Shown: positions 33,230 through 42,643, numbered from the stretch's first letter. The stretch is 64,000 nucleotides of DNA from Mucilaginibacter sp. PPCGB 2223 (GCF_001705515.1 NZ_MDJS01000005.1:186001-250000); one strand, 5' to 3'. Notes: generated by a model from the sequence alone, not told the origin. A program made the numbers and translations.

Positions 33230-33931
33230 AGGGTATTTCAGCAATGTGCAAACACCCTCCAAGCGTCACTGCGAACGATAGTGAAGCCAACCGAACGGAG
33301 TGAGCTCATTCATACCTTGAAAAAACAAACACAAATGAATAATCTCTACATAGGACGATCGATGAATTAAAATTGGACCTACTTACCAGATTGTAATTTT
33401 AAAACATGGGTAAATATGGGTATTCGCACAAGCAGTTCTTGTCTTATTTCCTGATTCTTGCTTCTCCACTCTATCTCACCAACACATAGGTATTCTTCGG
33501 TATTTTTTGCGATATTTTCCGCTTTATTGCCCCTGTTCGCTTCAAACAGGCTTCTTGCGTATTTTATACCTATCAAACACATAGGTACGGCATCGGTATT
33601 ATATCGGTGTACCTATGTCGCTATGATGATCATTCAATAACTCAACCCTTCAAATTAAACAGGGGGGAAATTGTAAGAAAATTTTGCAGTCCTGTTAACA
33701 TCTTTTCTCATCATATAGGCACCAATGAACAAATTACCAGTGAACTAATGAACTACTATCAAGCTTCGCGCTTAACCATACAATATACATAAAATTAATG
33801 AGATTATAAAGTTAAAGCTGATTCCAAGTTGTTATGAATTTGCCATTCTTTCCTGCGCTCGTTTGCAATGAGTGCTTAACCTGTTTTAGCGATTGCATCG
33901 CGTCCTGCCTATCAAATAACGAAACGCCCAT
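33230..33931. other. Repeat-rich intergenic region between lpxH and mfd
   Basis: About 700 bases without a convincing gene. It holds a perfect 10-base inverted repeat, ACATAGGTAC at 33579-33588 and GTACCTATGT at 33609-33618, and a further ACATAGGTA near 33484. A REP-like stretch lies near 33285-33325 (GCGAACGATAGTGAAGCCAA), and AATGAAC recurs near 33724-33750. A 67-codon minus-strand frame at 33379-33582 overlaps the first repeats and resembles no family I know. Confidence 0.4.
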
Positions 33932-33960
33932 ATAGCGATGGGTTTGAAACCCATCGCTAT
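33932..33960 (-). terminator. Hairpin downstream of mfd
   Basis: A perfect inverted repeat with 14-base arms (ATAGCGATGGGTTT and AAACCCATCGCTAT) around one base, so the real loop uses the inner A and T bases. It begins 6 bases past the mfd stop. The T tail is weak. Confidence 0.6.
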
Positions 33961-33965
33961 GAATA

Positions 33966-36900
33966 TCATACCGCCACCGGCTCCGCAATCTCCTGCAGCA
34001 ACTCCACCGCTTCATCAATACTTTGCACATCCTCAATGCTCAGTCGCAAGGTGTTTTTAACTTCCTTAAGGTTACAGCGGCGCATATTGCCCTGTAAAAA
34101 GCCAAGTACCCGTTTAAACTGCGGGCTTTCAAAATAAGGCGAGCTTTGGTTAGCGATAAAATACCCGCGCAAAACCTGCTTTTTAAGCGATATTTTTTCG
34201 AAGCCAATGGCTTTGCCCAGCCATTGCAGGCGCATGGTGTTCAATAGCTCGTTCACCTGTACAGGTACCGGGCCAAAGCGGTCGTGCAGCTCTTGGGCAA
34301 AGGCGGTCAGCTGCGTTTCGTTTTCCAGTTTGCTCAGCTCGGTATACAGGTTGTAACGTTCCTGTATATTGGTCACATACTCGTCGGGTATCAATATCTC
34401 CAAATCGGTATCCACCTGGGTAAACGAGATATAGGGCCGGGGCTTATCGTCGTTAAATAAACCTTTAAACTCTTCGTCCTTTAGTTCCTGTATGGCTTCG
34501 TCGAGTATCTTATGGTACATCTCAAAGCCAATTTCAGCAATAAAACCGCTCTGCTCGGCGCCAAGCAGGTTACCGCTTCCGCGGATGTCGAGGTCGCGCA
34601 TGGCCACATTAAAACCGCTGCCCAGGTCGCTAAACTCTTCGATGGCGCTTAAACGCTTACGCGCTTCGGATGTTAAGGTTGACAACGGCGGACTCAGCAA
34701 ATAACAAAACGCCTTTTTATTGCTCCGGCCTACGCGCCCGCGCATCTGGTGCAGGTCGCTCAGGCCGAACATGTGCGCATGGTTGATGATAATGGTATTG
34801 GCGTTCGGGATATCCAGACCGGCTTCGATGATCGTGGTTGCCACAAGCACATCGTACTCGGCGCTCACAAATTTCAGCATCACGTCTTCCAGGTCGTCGC
34901 CTTCCAGCTGCCCGTGCGCAATGCCGATGCGCGCCTTGGGCACCAGCTTGCGGATCAGGCCGCCCAGCTGCGGCAGATCGGCTACCCGGTTATGGATAAA
35001 AAACACCTGGCCGCCGCGTTCAATTTCGTACTCAACCGCTTCTTTAATCAGCTTGTCATTAAACACATGCAGCTCGGTAACCACAGGCTGCCGGTTTGGC
35101 GGCGGCGTTGATATGATCGAAAGATCGCGCGCGCCCATCAGCGAAAAGTGCAGCGTGCGCGGTATCGGCGTGGCAGTCAGCGTCAGCGTATCCACGTTAA
35201 CGCGCATGGCTTTCAATTTCTCTTTGGTGCTTACGCCGAATTTCTGCTCCTCGTCGATGATCATCAGGCCCAGGTCCTTAAACTTTACATCCTTGCTTAC
35301 CAGCCGGTGCGTACCGATAATGATATCCACCTTGCCCTCGGCCAGTTTTTCCAGGGTTTCCTTGATCTGCCGGCTCGATTTAAAACGGTTCACATAGTCG
35401 ATGTTAGCCGGGAAGCCTTTCAACCTGTCCGAAAATGTTTTGTAGTGTTGGGCCGCCAGGATGGTTGTCGGTACCAGTATAGCCACCTGTTTGCTGTCGG
35501 CAACAGCTTTAAACGCTGCGCGAACAGCCACCTCTGTCTTACCAAAACCTACGTCGCCGCAAATCAAACGGTCCATCGGGTGGGGCGATTCCATGTCCTT
35601 TTTAAAGTCGATGGTCGCCTTTTCCTGGTCGGGCGTATCTTCGTAAATGAACGAGGCCTCAAGCTCGGTTTGCAAATAACTATCCGGCGAGAACGCGTTG
35701 CCGTTTTGCGCCTTGCGCACGGCGTAAAGCTTGATGAGGTCGCGCGCTATGTCCTTAACTTTTTTTTTTGTGGTTTTTTTGAGCTTCTCCCAGGCATCGG
35801 TGCCCAATTTGTTCATTTTGGGCACGGTACCTTCCTTACCGCTGTATTTCGAGATGCGGTTAAGCGAGTTGATGTTCACATACAGCAGGTCGTTATCGGC
35901 ATACAACAAACGGATCATCTCCTGCATTTTGCCGTTCACTTCCACTTTCTCCAGGCCGGCGTATTTGCCGATGCCGTGGTCGATGTGCGTAATATAATCG
36001 CCCGGCTTAAGCTCGCGCAGCTCTTTCAAAGTAATGGCCTGCGAACGCTGATAGCCTTTTTTAAGTTTGTATTTGTAGTACCTGTCAAATATCTGGTGAT
36101 CGGTATAGCAGGCCAGTTTCTGGGTATGATCTACGAAACCTTCGCGGATGGAGATATGGATCGGCGTGAATTTGATGCTCTTGTCCAGGTCGTCAAAAAT
36201 AGCGTAAAGCCTTTCCACCTGCCTTGCCGAATCAGTAAAAATGCAGTTCTCTATCTTTTCGGCCTCGTTGTTTTTAATGTTGTGGATGAGTAAGCTGAAA
36301 TCTTTATTAAAGCTGGGCTGCGGCCTGATATCGAACTGGATGCTATCGTTAGGTGTATAAAAAAACTGTTTGCCAAACTCAACCAAGCCAAAATCGGCCA
36401 GCTGATCGGCGATCATCTTTTCGTCGGTAAAAGCAAACTTGGGGTCAATCCACTCCGGGTTCTGGTTTTTATCTTCTGCCGAGAGGGCTTTCCACAATTG
36501 TGTTGCTTTTTTGTGCCCTGTCTGGATGATATCCAGTGTAAACTGTACATCTTTTATCCAGATGGTGGTAGATGGATCAATGTATTCGAGCAGCGAGATA
36601 TTGTTCTCTGTTAAAAACTTCGATTGCACGTTGGGCACTATGGTGATGCTCTTTACCTGTTCGACCGATAGCTGGCTCTCGATCTCGAAGGTACGTATCG
36701 ATTCGATCTCATCGCCAAAAAACTCCACGCGGTAGGGCAGGTCGTGCGAAAACGAAAAGATATCCACAATACCGCCACGGATGGAAAATTGTCCCGGAAG
36801 GTAAACAAAATCAACACGCTCAAAATCGTATTCCACCAAAAACTCGTTGATAAAATCGATGCTTAGCTTGTTATTTACCGATATCTCTAAAGTATTTTTT

Positions 36901-37325
36901 TCGAGCGATGCCCGGTCGATCACCTTTTCGGCCAGCGCTTCGGGGTAAGTAACGATCAGTTGCCCATAGCCCGACGCCTGCTCATGGTTCAGTTCATTCA
37001 ACACCTCGGCACGCGCCAGAACATTGCCGCTATCGGGCTGTGTAAACTCAAAAGGTTTGCGGTAGGATGAAGGGAAAACCAACACTTCCTTATCCAGCAG
37101 GTTCTCCAGGTCCGATTGAAAATAACTGGCCTCTTCCCTGTCGGGCAGGACGAACAGCATGTGGCTGTGCTTCAAAAAATACAAAGCTACCGCCATGGCC
37201 GCATCACTCGACCCGACCAGGCCCCGCAGGTGTACCCTCGGGTTTTTCGAACTGTTGAGCGCTTTGGCTAACGATTGTATCCTTTCGTCGGCCTTGTAAC
37301 GCTCCAAAATATCGCGAATATTCAA
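33966..37325 (-). CDS. mfd: Transcription-repair coupling factor
   Basis: Removes RNA polymerase stalled at DNA damage and recruits UvrA. About 1,119 residues from TTG 37325, the Bacteroidetes-like start reading NIRDILERYK. An ATG at 37370 would add 15 hydrophobic residues but lies upstream of the TATATTTG promoter element, so I reject it. The N-terminal UvrB-homology domain is followed by the polymerase-interaction domain (GDYITHIDHGIGKYAGLE) and the RecG-like translocase with Walker A GDVGFGKTEVA, DEEQ in IIDEEQKFG and the motif VI region MRGRVGRS. A C-terminal TRCF domain ends the protein. Confidence 0.96.
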   Translation of the reverse strand: MNIRDILERYKADERIQSLAKALNSSKNPRVHLRGLVGSSDAAMAVALYFLKHSHMLFVLPDREEASYFQSDLENLLDKEVLVFPSSYRKPFEFTQPDSGNVLARAEVLNELNHEQASGYGQLIVTYPEALAEKVIDRASLEKNTLEISVNNKLSIDFINEFLVEYDFERVDFVYLPGQFSIRGGIVDIFSFSHDLPYRVEFFGDEIESIRTFEIESQLSVEQVKSITIVPNVQSKFLTENNISLLEYIDPSTTIWIKDVQFTLDIIQTGHKKATQLWKALSAEDKNQNPEWIDPKFAFTDEKMIADQLADFGLVEFGKQFFYTPNDSIQFDIRPQPSFNKDFSLLIHNIKNNEAEKIENCIFTDSARQVERLYAIFDDLDKSIKFTPIHISIREGFVDHTQKLACYTDHQIFDRYYKYKLKKGYQRSQAITLKELRELKPGDYITHIDHGIGKYAGLEKVEVNGKMQEMIRLLYADNDLLYVNINSLNRISKYSGKEGTVPKMNKLGTDAWEKLKKTTKKKVKDIARDLIKLYAVRKAQNGNAFSPDSYLQTELEASFIYEDTPDQEKATIDFKKDMESPHPMDRLICGDVGFGKTEVAVRAAFKAVADSKQVAILVPTTILAAQHYKTFSDRLKGFPANIDYVNRFKSSRQIKETLEKLAEGKVDIIIGTHRLVSKDVKFKDLGLMIIDEEQKFGVSTKEKLKAMRVNVDTLTLTATPIPRTLHFSLMGARDLSIISTPPPNRQPVVTELHVFNDKLIKEAVEYEIERGGQVFFIHNRVADLPQLGGLIRKLVPKARIGIAHGQLEGDDLEDVMLKFVSAEYDVLVATTIIEAGLDIPNANTIIINHAHMFGLSDLHQMRGRVGRSNKKAFCYLLSPPLSTLTSEARKRLSAIEEFSDLGSGFNVAMRDLDIRGSGNLLGAEQSGFIAEIGFEMYHKILDEAIQELKDEEFKGLFNDDKPRPYISFTQVDTDLEILIPDEYVTNIQERYNLYTELSKLENETQLTAFAQELHDRFGPVPVQVNELLNTMRLQWLGKAIGFEKISLKKQVLRGYFIANQSSPYFESPQFKRVLGFLQGNMRRCNLKEVKNTLRLSIEDVQSIDEAVELLQEIAEPVAV

Positions 37326-37332
37326 AACGGTG

Positions 37333-37340
37333 CAAATATA
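37333..37340 (-). promoter_or_regulatory. Bacteroidetes -7 element of mfd
   Basis: The minus strand reads TATATTTG, 7 bases before the TTG start codon at 37325. Transcription would begin essentially at the start codon, implying a leaderless mRNA. Confidence 0.5.
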
Positions 37341-37509
37341 ATTAAAAAACAACCGCCCAAACGCAAACATGTTTTTGCTAAAAAACCACAGTATTTTAAA
37401 ACAAACACTTGCTTAATTCACTTTATTGAACATACATATTGACGGAATAAAATGGTATATTTAACTAACAATTCCTAATCAACAAGTTTAAACTAAACCT
37501 CTATATATT

Positions 37510-37914
37510 ATGAAGAATGCATTAATTTACGGGGCCGTTATTGGCGCGCTGAGTGGTATCTGGATATTTGTGATGCACCTTGCCGGCATTAGCACCAAGC
37601 CCACAACCGAGTTTCAGCCAATCGAGATCACTTCGGTGATCATCCCGCTCGTCGTACTGTACATTGGCGTACGCAGCTACCGCGAAAACGAAATGGGCGG
37701 CCGCATCACCTTTTTAGAGGCATTGATAGAAGGCTGGAAGATTTTACTCGTCGGCGGCGTTATCGCCATCTTTTTTGCCATCCTGTTCATTAATTACGTC
37801 ACGGCCGGTAGCATCACAGCTTTTTCGGCGCAAATATTTGGCGCTCTTTTGGTTGGATTATTATCTTCGCTTGCCGTATCGTTACTGATCATGAGCAGGA
37901 GCAAAAATTTATAA
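37510..37914 (+). CDS. DUF4199 membrane protein
   Basis: A 134-residue integral membrane protein with four hydrophobic segments. The N-terminus (MKNALIYGAVIGALSGIWIF) and the central polar signature YRENEMGGRITFLEALIEGWK match DUF4199, a Bacteroidetes family of unknown function. Its stop is directly adjacent to the next start codon, so it shares a transcript with DUF2752 and probably TM2. Confidence 0.9.
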   Translation: MKNALIYGAVIGALSGIWIFVMHLAGISTKPTTEFQPIEITSVIIPLVVLYIGVRSYRENEMGGRITFLEALIEGWKILLVGGVIAIFFAILFINYVTAGSITAFSAQIFGALLVGLLSSLAVSLLIMSRSKNL

Positions 37915-38202
37915 ATGATTAAAGCACTGAGCCGCAACTTCGAACTGATATTCTGGGTTGCGGCTTTGTTATGTTTATCGCTTGCCAGCCCCTCATCAAA
38001 CACGCATTTCACGCTTTGCCCGCTCAAATTAATGGGCTTTGGCTGGTGCCCGGGCTGCGGCCTCGGCCATAGCATCATTTACCTTTTTCATGGGCAGGTT
38101 TCGGCTTCGCTGCACGCCCATTGGCTGGGCATCCCGGCCGTCGTTGTCATTTTCTACCGCATAACCCAATTATTTTCAAAGGTTTTTGTTACATTTAGTT
38201 GA
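37915..38202 (+). CDS. DUF2752 membrane protein
   Basis: A 95-residue protein with the DUF2752 signature: CPLKLMGFGWCPGCGLGHS, with three cysteines, between two membrane segments. It starts immediately after the DUF4199 stop codon. The pairing of DUF2752 with a TM2-domain gene is common in Bacteroidetes; the joint function is not known. Confidence 0.92.
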   Translation: MIKALSRNFELIFWVAALLCLSLASPSSNTHFTLCPLKLMGFGWCPGCGLGHSIIYLFHGQVSASLHAHWLGIPAVVVIFYRITQLFSKVFVTFS

Positions 38203-38220
38203 CCTTTCAATCTAAATGTT

Positions 38221-38586
38221 ATGACAACGAATCAAAACAACCCATATTTTTCGTTTCCGGGCATTACTGCCGAGGAAATGTACCTTTTAAACCAGGCCAC
38301 GGCCGACCTGAACGAGAGCCAGCTGCGTAATTTTCAGATGATCTATTCAACCAAACGTAAAAACCCGGGCGATGTATTGCTGTTTTGCATATTGGGCTTT
38401 TTTGGCCTTGCCGGTATACAACGTTTTGTACTGGGCCAGATAGGCATGGGCATATTATACTTTTTTACAGGCGGCTTATGTGTTATCGGCACTATTGTAG
38501 ATCTGGTAAACCATAAACAACTGGCCAACGAGTATAACCGCGATATGATTTACGAAAGCTACCAGATAGCTAAAATGGGGGCCTGA
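38221..38586 (+). CDS. TM2 domain-containing protein
   Basis: A 121-residue protein. The C-terminal half is the TM2 domain, two helices with GFFGLAGIQRFVLGQIGMGI and the DRF-like turn replaced by QRF, then GGLCVIGTIVDLV. The N-terminal 60 residues are polar. It follows DUF2752 after 18 bases and ends directly at the stop of the convergent hydrolase. Confidence 0.9.
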   Translation: MTTNQNNPYFSFPGITAEEMYLLNQATADLNESQLRNFQMIYSTKRKNPGDVLLFCILGFFGLAGIQRFVLGQIGMGILYFFTGGLCVIGTIVDLVNHKQLANEYNRDMIYESYQIAKMGA

Positions 38587-39150
38587 TCATTTCAGTTGCC
38601 CGATGATATCATCTGTTGTGCCCGATTCGCCCATCCGCGGAAAAATGTACTTCAGGCTGCGCTCATGGGCTTCGGCTGCCGTATCGGTCATGGCGTCGAC
38701 AGCAAAACTGATATTATAACCGCGTTCGTGGGCCGCCCTGCCTGTTCCTTCAACCCCGATACTGGTCGATACGCCTGCCAGCACAATGCCGGTGATGCCA
38801 CGCTTTTGCAGCTCGGCATCCATAGCCGTTTCGTGAAAAGCACTCCAGGTATGCTTGGTAATAAAAATATCGCCGGGCTGTGTCACAATCTCCGGCGCTA
38901 TCTCGAACCATTCGGCAGGTATTTCACCCATATTGCGTTGTTGAGCGTCTTTACGGGTATGGAGCGATTTAAACCTGCCCGGATCGACGTTTACCACAAC
39001 AACAGGTAAATTAACCTTACGAAAGGCCGCAACCAGTTTGGCCGCATTGGCCAAAACAGCCGCCATGGGGTGCGCCGTCGGGTAACCAACTATACCTTTT
39101 TGCAGGTCGATCAATACGAGCGCTGTTTTTTCATCTAATGCAGTAATCAT
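38587..39150 (-). CDS. Isochorismatase-family hydrolase without the nucleophilic Cys
   Basis: A 187-residue alpha/beta hydrolase of the isochorismatase superfamily. The catalytic Asp is in ALVLIDLQKG and the Lys in FITKHTWSAF. Where cysteine hydrolases have TxxCV, this protein reads STSIGVEGTGRAA with Gly in the Cys position, as in isochorismatases proper. It should therefore not be called a cysteine hydrolase. Substrate unknown; neighbours give no hint. Confidence 0.88.
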   Translation of the reverse strand: MITALDEKTALVLIDLQKGIVGYPTAHPMAAVLANAAKLVAAFRKVNLPVVVVNVDPGRFKSLHTRKDAQQRNMGEIPAEWFEIAPEIVTQPGDIFITKHTWSAFHETAMDAELQKRGITGIVLAGVSTSIGVEGTGRAAHERGYNISFAVDAMTDTAAEAHERSLKYIFPRMGESGTTDDIIGQLK

Positions 39151-39306
39151 GTCTTATTTCGAATTTGAAAACCCGGGTTATTAATTCAGTTATTTTTGCT
39201 TTAAAAGTTTCGAACAATCTTATTCTGTAATCAGCATCCAAAATCAAAATAAATTCGAAATTGAAAACGGCGAAGCCCTCAATGAAGTTAATTCGGAATT
39301 CGAAAT

Positions 39307-40584
39307 CTATTGCACCACTTCCGCAGGCGGCATATTGGCTTCAACCTGCTTGCGTAATGCATGTATCTTTTTCCGGTTGTGTTTTAAAAAGCGCAGGTGC
39401 AGCAAACCGATGAGCAATGCCACACCGCCCTCGGCTAAAACGGTGTCCTGCACACCGATATGCTGCGACGCCCAGCCGATGATCAAACCGCCCAGCGGCT
39501 GCATACCAAAAAATGCCATCGCGTAAAAGCTGATCACCCGCCCGCGCATGCCCGGATCGACCGTGGTTTGGATCAGCGTATTGCTGATCGTGATCTGAGA
39601 CATCATCCCAAAACCGCCGATAATGGCGAACACCAGCGCTAAAGGATAAAACGTTTCGTGCGAGAACAACACCAGCCCCGTACCGAATATCAGCGTATTA
39701 ATGGCCAACACTCTTTTGAGGTTTTTACCTGGCTTTAGCGATGCCAGGAACATCGCCCCCGAAAATGCGCCCAGCCCTATAGCGCTGTCTATCCAGCCAA
39801 AATCGGTAGCGGTACCGTGGAAAATGTCTTTGGCGTAAACCGGTATCAACGTGCTGTAAGGCAACACCAGCAGGCTTATCAGCGCCAGCATTATCAATAT
39901 AAAAGCTATCGAAGGCGTATTTTTGATATAGGTAAAACCTTCTTTCAGCTCACCGATCACATTTTTGGTGTGCGGCTTTTTAACGTATTTGGGCAATCGC
40001 ATCAGTAACAACGAGCCTATTACCGCTATAAAGCTTGCTGCATTCAATCCAAAACAAACGTCATCGCCTAATTTTTCCAGGATAAAGCCCGCTATGCCCG
40101 GCCCGATGAGCCGCGACAGGTTCACCATCGACGAGTTTAAGGCCAGGGCTTGCGGCAGGTCGTTCTTGTCCTCAACCATTTCGTACACCAGCGATTGCCT
40201 CGCCGGCACATCAAACGCGTTAATGATACCCAGCATCACGCTCAGCGCAACAATTTCCCAAACGTTATAGTCCTTAAAAAACACCAGGGCCGTTAGCAAT
40301 ACGGCCTGTATCATACTGGCTACCTGGGTTGCGAGCAATACTTTATAACGGTCGTACCTGTCGGCAACAACACCACCTAAAAACGAGAACAGGAATGATG
40401 GGAACATGCTTGCGAAAAGCGAAACACCCAGCATAACTTTCGAATGGGTAAGCGCATAAATCACCCAGCTTACGGCGGTTTTCTGCATCCACGTACCTAT
40501 CAGCGATATGGATTGCCCCCAAAAGTAAAGCCGGTAATTACGGCTCTTAAAAACCCTGAATGTATCTACGTGTATTGCGCTCAT
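39307..40584 (-). CDS. MFS transporter (EntS/DHA3-like exporter)
   Basis: A 425-residue transporter with about twelve membrane helices. The first cytoplasmic loop contains FLGGVVADRYDRYKVLLATQ, the MFS signature, and the N-terminus FRVFKSRNYRLYFWGQSISL is typical of the EntS-like MFS_3 group, which exports siderophores or drugs. It lies 116 bases downstream of a MarR regulator on the same strand, an arrangement typical of efflux pumps under substrate-responsive repression. Confidence 0.93.
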   Translation of the reverse strand: MSAIHVDTFRVFKSRNYRLYFWGQSISLIGTWMQKTAVSWVIYALTHSKVMLGVSLFASMFPSFLFSFLGGVVADRYDRYKVLLATQVASMIQAVLLTALVFFKDYNVWEIVALSVMLGIINAFDVPARQSLVYEMVEDKNDLPQALALNSSMVNLSRLIGPGIAGFILEKLGDDVCFGLNAASFIAVIGSLLLMRLPKYVKKPHTKNVIGELKEGFTYIKNTPSIAFILIMLALISLLVLPYSTLIPVYAKDIFHGTATDFGWIDSAIGLGAFSGAMFLASLKPGKNLKRVLAINTLIFGTGLVLFSHETFYPLALVFAIIGGFGMMSQITISNTLIQTTVDPGMRGRVISFYAMAFFGMQPLGGLIIGWASQHIGVQDTVLAEGGVALLIGLLHLRFLKHNRKKIHALRKQVEANMPPAEVVQ

Positions 40585-40700
40585 TCCTGTCCCTCTCTCT
40601 TTTTATTTATCAATTTTTAAACTCAGTTATAAATGCAAAAAATCTCAAACCGGCCTTTTTTCATTTGCACATCCGCACATTCTCGCATTTGCACATCTAC

Positions 40701-41135
40701 TTAATCAAAATCAACCAGCTTCGCTAAAGCACCTAACGCCTTTGTCAAAGCATCATGCTCTTCGGGCGTTAAAGCCCCGGCAATAGCATCGCTCAGCCAT
40801 TCATCCTTTTCGGTGCGGGCCTTTTCTATGATTTCCTTACCTGTGTCCGAAAGCGAGAGCAGCACTTTGCGTTTGTCGGTTTCGGATGGCGTTTTTACGA
40901 TGAGCCCCAACTCAAATAAATGGTTCACTACCTGCGACATGGATTGCGTGGTTATCTTTTCTGCCAGCGCGAGCTCGCTGGCCAGCATAGTCCCGTTATT
41001 ATAAATGAGCGCTATGCTTGAGCGCTCGGTTAACGACAGTTTTTCGGCCGAGACCGATTTTTTTCGCAATTTTTTATAAAGCCTGACCAATACCGACCTG
41101 AGTTCGGATGCGAGGTGCAAATTTTGATTGTTCAT
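40701..41135 (-). CDS. MarR family transcriptional regulator
   Basis: A 144-residue winged-helix regulator with LTERSSIALIYNNGTMLASELA and KITTQSMSQVVNHLFELGLI (recognition helix), then the wing KTPSETDKRKVLLSLSDTG. It probably represses itself and the downstream exporter gene through the palindrome at 41152-41170. Ligand unknown. Confidence 0.95.
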   Translation of the reverse strand: MNNQNLHLASELRSVLVRLYKKLRKKSVSAEKLSLTERSSIALIYNNGTMLASELALAEKITTQSMSQVVNHLFELGLIVKTPSETDKRKVLLSLSDTGKEIIEKARTEKDEWLSDAIAGALTPEEHDALTKALGALAKLVDFD

Positions 41136-41151
41136 TTCTTGTAAGCTAAAC

Positions 41152-41170
41152 TTGTAAGTTTACCTTACAA
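41152..41170 (-). promoter_or_regulatory. Candidate MarR operator
   Basis: The palindrome TTGTAAG-TTTAC-CTTACAA lies 17 bases upstream of the MarR start and runs into its -7 element. Another half-site, TTGTAAG, lies at 41139-41145. Position and symmetry suit autorepression. Confidence 0.6.
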
Positions 41171-41175
41171 ATATA
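41168..41175 (-). promoter_or_regulatory. Bacteroidetes -7 element of the MarR gene
   Basis: The minus strand reads TATATTTG, matching TAnnTTTG and overlapping the candidate operator. Confidence 0.55.
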
Positions 41176-41244
41176 CGGGTAAAAATATCAGGAGAAAGTA
41201 ATTTTACACGAACAATGGCACGGAAAATCTGCCGCTTACAAAAA

Positions 41245-41279
41245 AGGCCCGTCATCCGCGTGTCGGATAAGACGGGCCT
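41245..41279 (-). terminator. Orphan minus-strand terminator, possible small-RNA end
   Basis: A strong hairpin: outer arms AGGCCCGTC and GACGGGCCT, inner arms ATCCG and CGGAT, followed on the minus strand by a run of seven Ts. There is no minus-strand gene upstream of it before the window's next genes, so it must end a non-coding transcript starting between about 41290 and 41500. The rest of 41180-41548 holds no gene; a second short inverted repeat TTCCCCAACTGGGGAA is at 41428-41443. Confidence 0.7.
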
Positions 41280-41548
41280 CCAGTTAGGGATCTGTTATAG
41301 TCTAAATCAATTAGGGGAAAGAGATTTATTCGTATTAATTAGGTAACAGGTATTATCCAAAATCAATACCAAAAAATAAAAACAGCTTAGCCGCCGCTTT
41401 TTGGCGCATTTACCAAACTTTGTGACGTTCCCCAACTGGGGAAAATTGTGGAATTGGGGAAATATATTTACAATAACGACTTTTTATTAACTTGTTTTTA
41501 AAACACGCCCGGAGACGGATATGCTGCATTTTGTTTAATTTAGTGCGG

Positions 41549-42643
41549 ATGAAACTTTTTGAATTGACCCAATACCTTGAAAGCCTTGCACCGCTTGCCT
41601 ACCAGGAGAGCTACGACAACTCCGGCCTGATTGTTGGCCGCGCAGATAAAGAGGTACTGCAGGCCTTGGTATCGCTCGATTGTACCGAGGCTGTGGTTGA
41701 TGAAGCCATCCTTACCGGCTGCCAGGTCATTGTATCACACCATCCCATTGTTTTCGGCGGCTTAAAAAAGTTTAATGGTAAAACCTACGTGGAACGGGTG
41801 GTCGAAAAAGCGATCAAAAACGATATCGCCATTTACGCCATCCATACCAATCTCGATAGTGTATCAACCGGCGTTAATGCCCGCATTTGCGAAACTTTAG
41901 GCTTAACCGATTGCCGCATACTCGCACCCAAAGCCAACCTGCTTAAAAAGCTGGTTACTTATGTACCGGTAAATTATGCCGATAAGGTACGCGAAGCTTT
42001 GTTCGGCGCAGGGGCGGGCAACATCGGCAATTACAGCGAGTGCAGCTTCAATACCGAAGGCATCGGTACGTTTAAGGGCAGCGAAGGCACCGATCCCTTT
42101 GCCGGCCAACCGGGCAAACAGCACCGCGAAGCCGAAGTACGCATCGAAACCGTTTACCCCGCGACGCTCGAAAGCAAAATACTCATGGCGCTTTTTATGG
42201 AGCATCCGTACGAAGAAGTGGCTTACGATCTGTACCCCATCACCAACCAATATGAGGTAGGCTCGGGTATGATAGGTGAACTCGAAACCGCCATGCCCGA
42301 AGCGGAGTTTTTGCAAATGGTGAAGTATAAGATGAATACACCCGTCATCCGCCATACTAATTTGCGGGGTAAACCCGTTAAAAATGTGGCAGTTTGCGGT
42401 GGTTCGGGCAGCTTTTTGTTAAAGCAGGCCATTGCCGCCGGGGCAGATGCTTTTATTACGGCCGATTTTAAATATCACGAGTTTTTTGATGCCGAAGAAA
42501 AGCTGATCATTGCCGATATAGGACATTTTGAAAGTGAGCAATTTACACAGAATTTATTAGTTGAAATTATCCGGAAAAAATTTGTTAACTTTGCCGTCCG
42601 TTTAACAGAAGTAAATACAAACCCCATCAAATATTTGATTTAA
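41549..42643 (+). CDS. Nif3-like dinuclear metal centre protein
   Basis: A protein of 364 residues from ATG 41549; the frame is open further upstream, but only this start gives the family N-terminus MKLFELTQYLESLAPLAYQE. Metal ligands are visible in VSHHPIVFGG and IYAIHTNLD, and near the C-terminus in ADFKYHEFFDAE and IADIGHFESEQ. A central insertion (about 125-235) is the PII-like domain found in long NIF3 members. The family forms toroidal hexamers; function is debated. Its stop codon overlaps the next start (TAATG). Confidence 0.94.
   Translation: MKLFELTQYLESLAPLAYQESYDNSGLIVGRADKEVLQALVSLDCTEAVVDEAILTGCQVIVSHHPIVFGGLKKFNGKTYVERVVEKAIKNDIAIYAIHTNLDSVSTGVNARICETLGLTDCRILAPKANLLKKLVTYVPVNYADKVREALFGAGAGNIGNYSECSFNTEGIGTFKGSEGTDPFAGQPGKQHREAEVRIETVYPATLESKILMALFMEHPYEEVAYDLYPITNQYEVGSGMIGELETAMPEAEFLQMVKYKMNTPVIRHTNLRGKPVKNVAVCGGSGSFLLKQAIAAGADAFITADFKYHEFFDAEEKLIIADIGHFESEQFTQNLLVEIIRKKFVNFAVRLTEVNTNPIKYLI

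Noticed and set aside
34720..36293. Long plus-strand frames (225 and 381 codons) opposite mfd
   Set aside because: The minus-strand frame encodes a full-length Mfd with all helicase motifs; the opposite frames show no domain.
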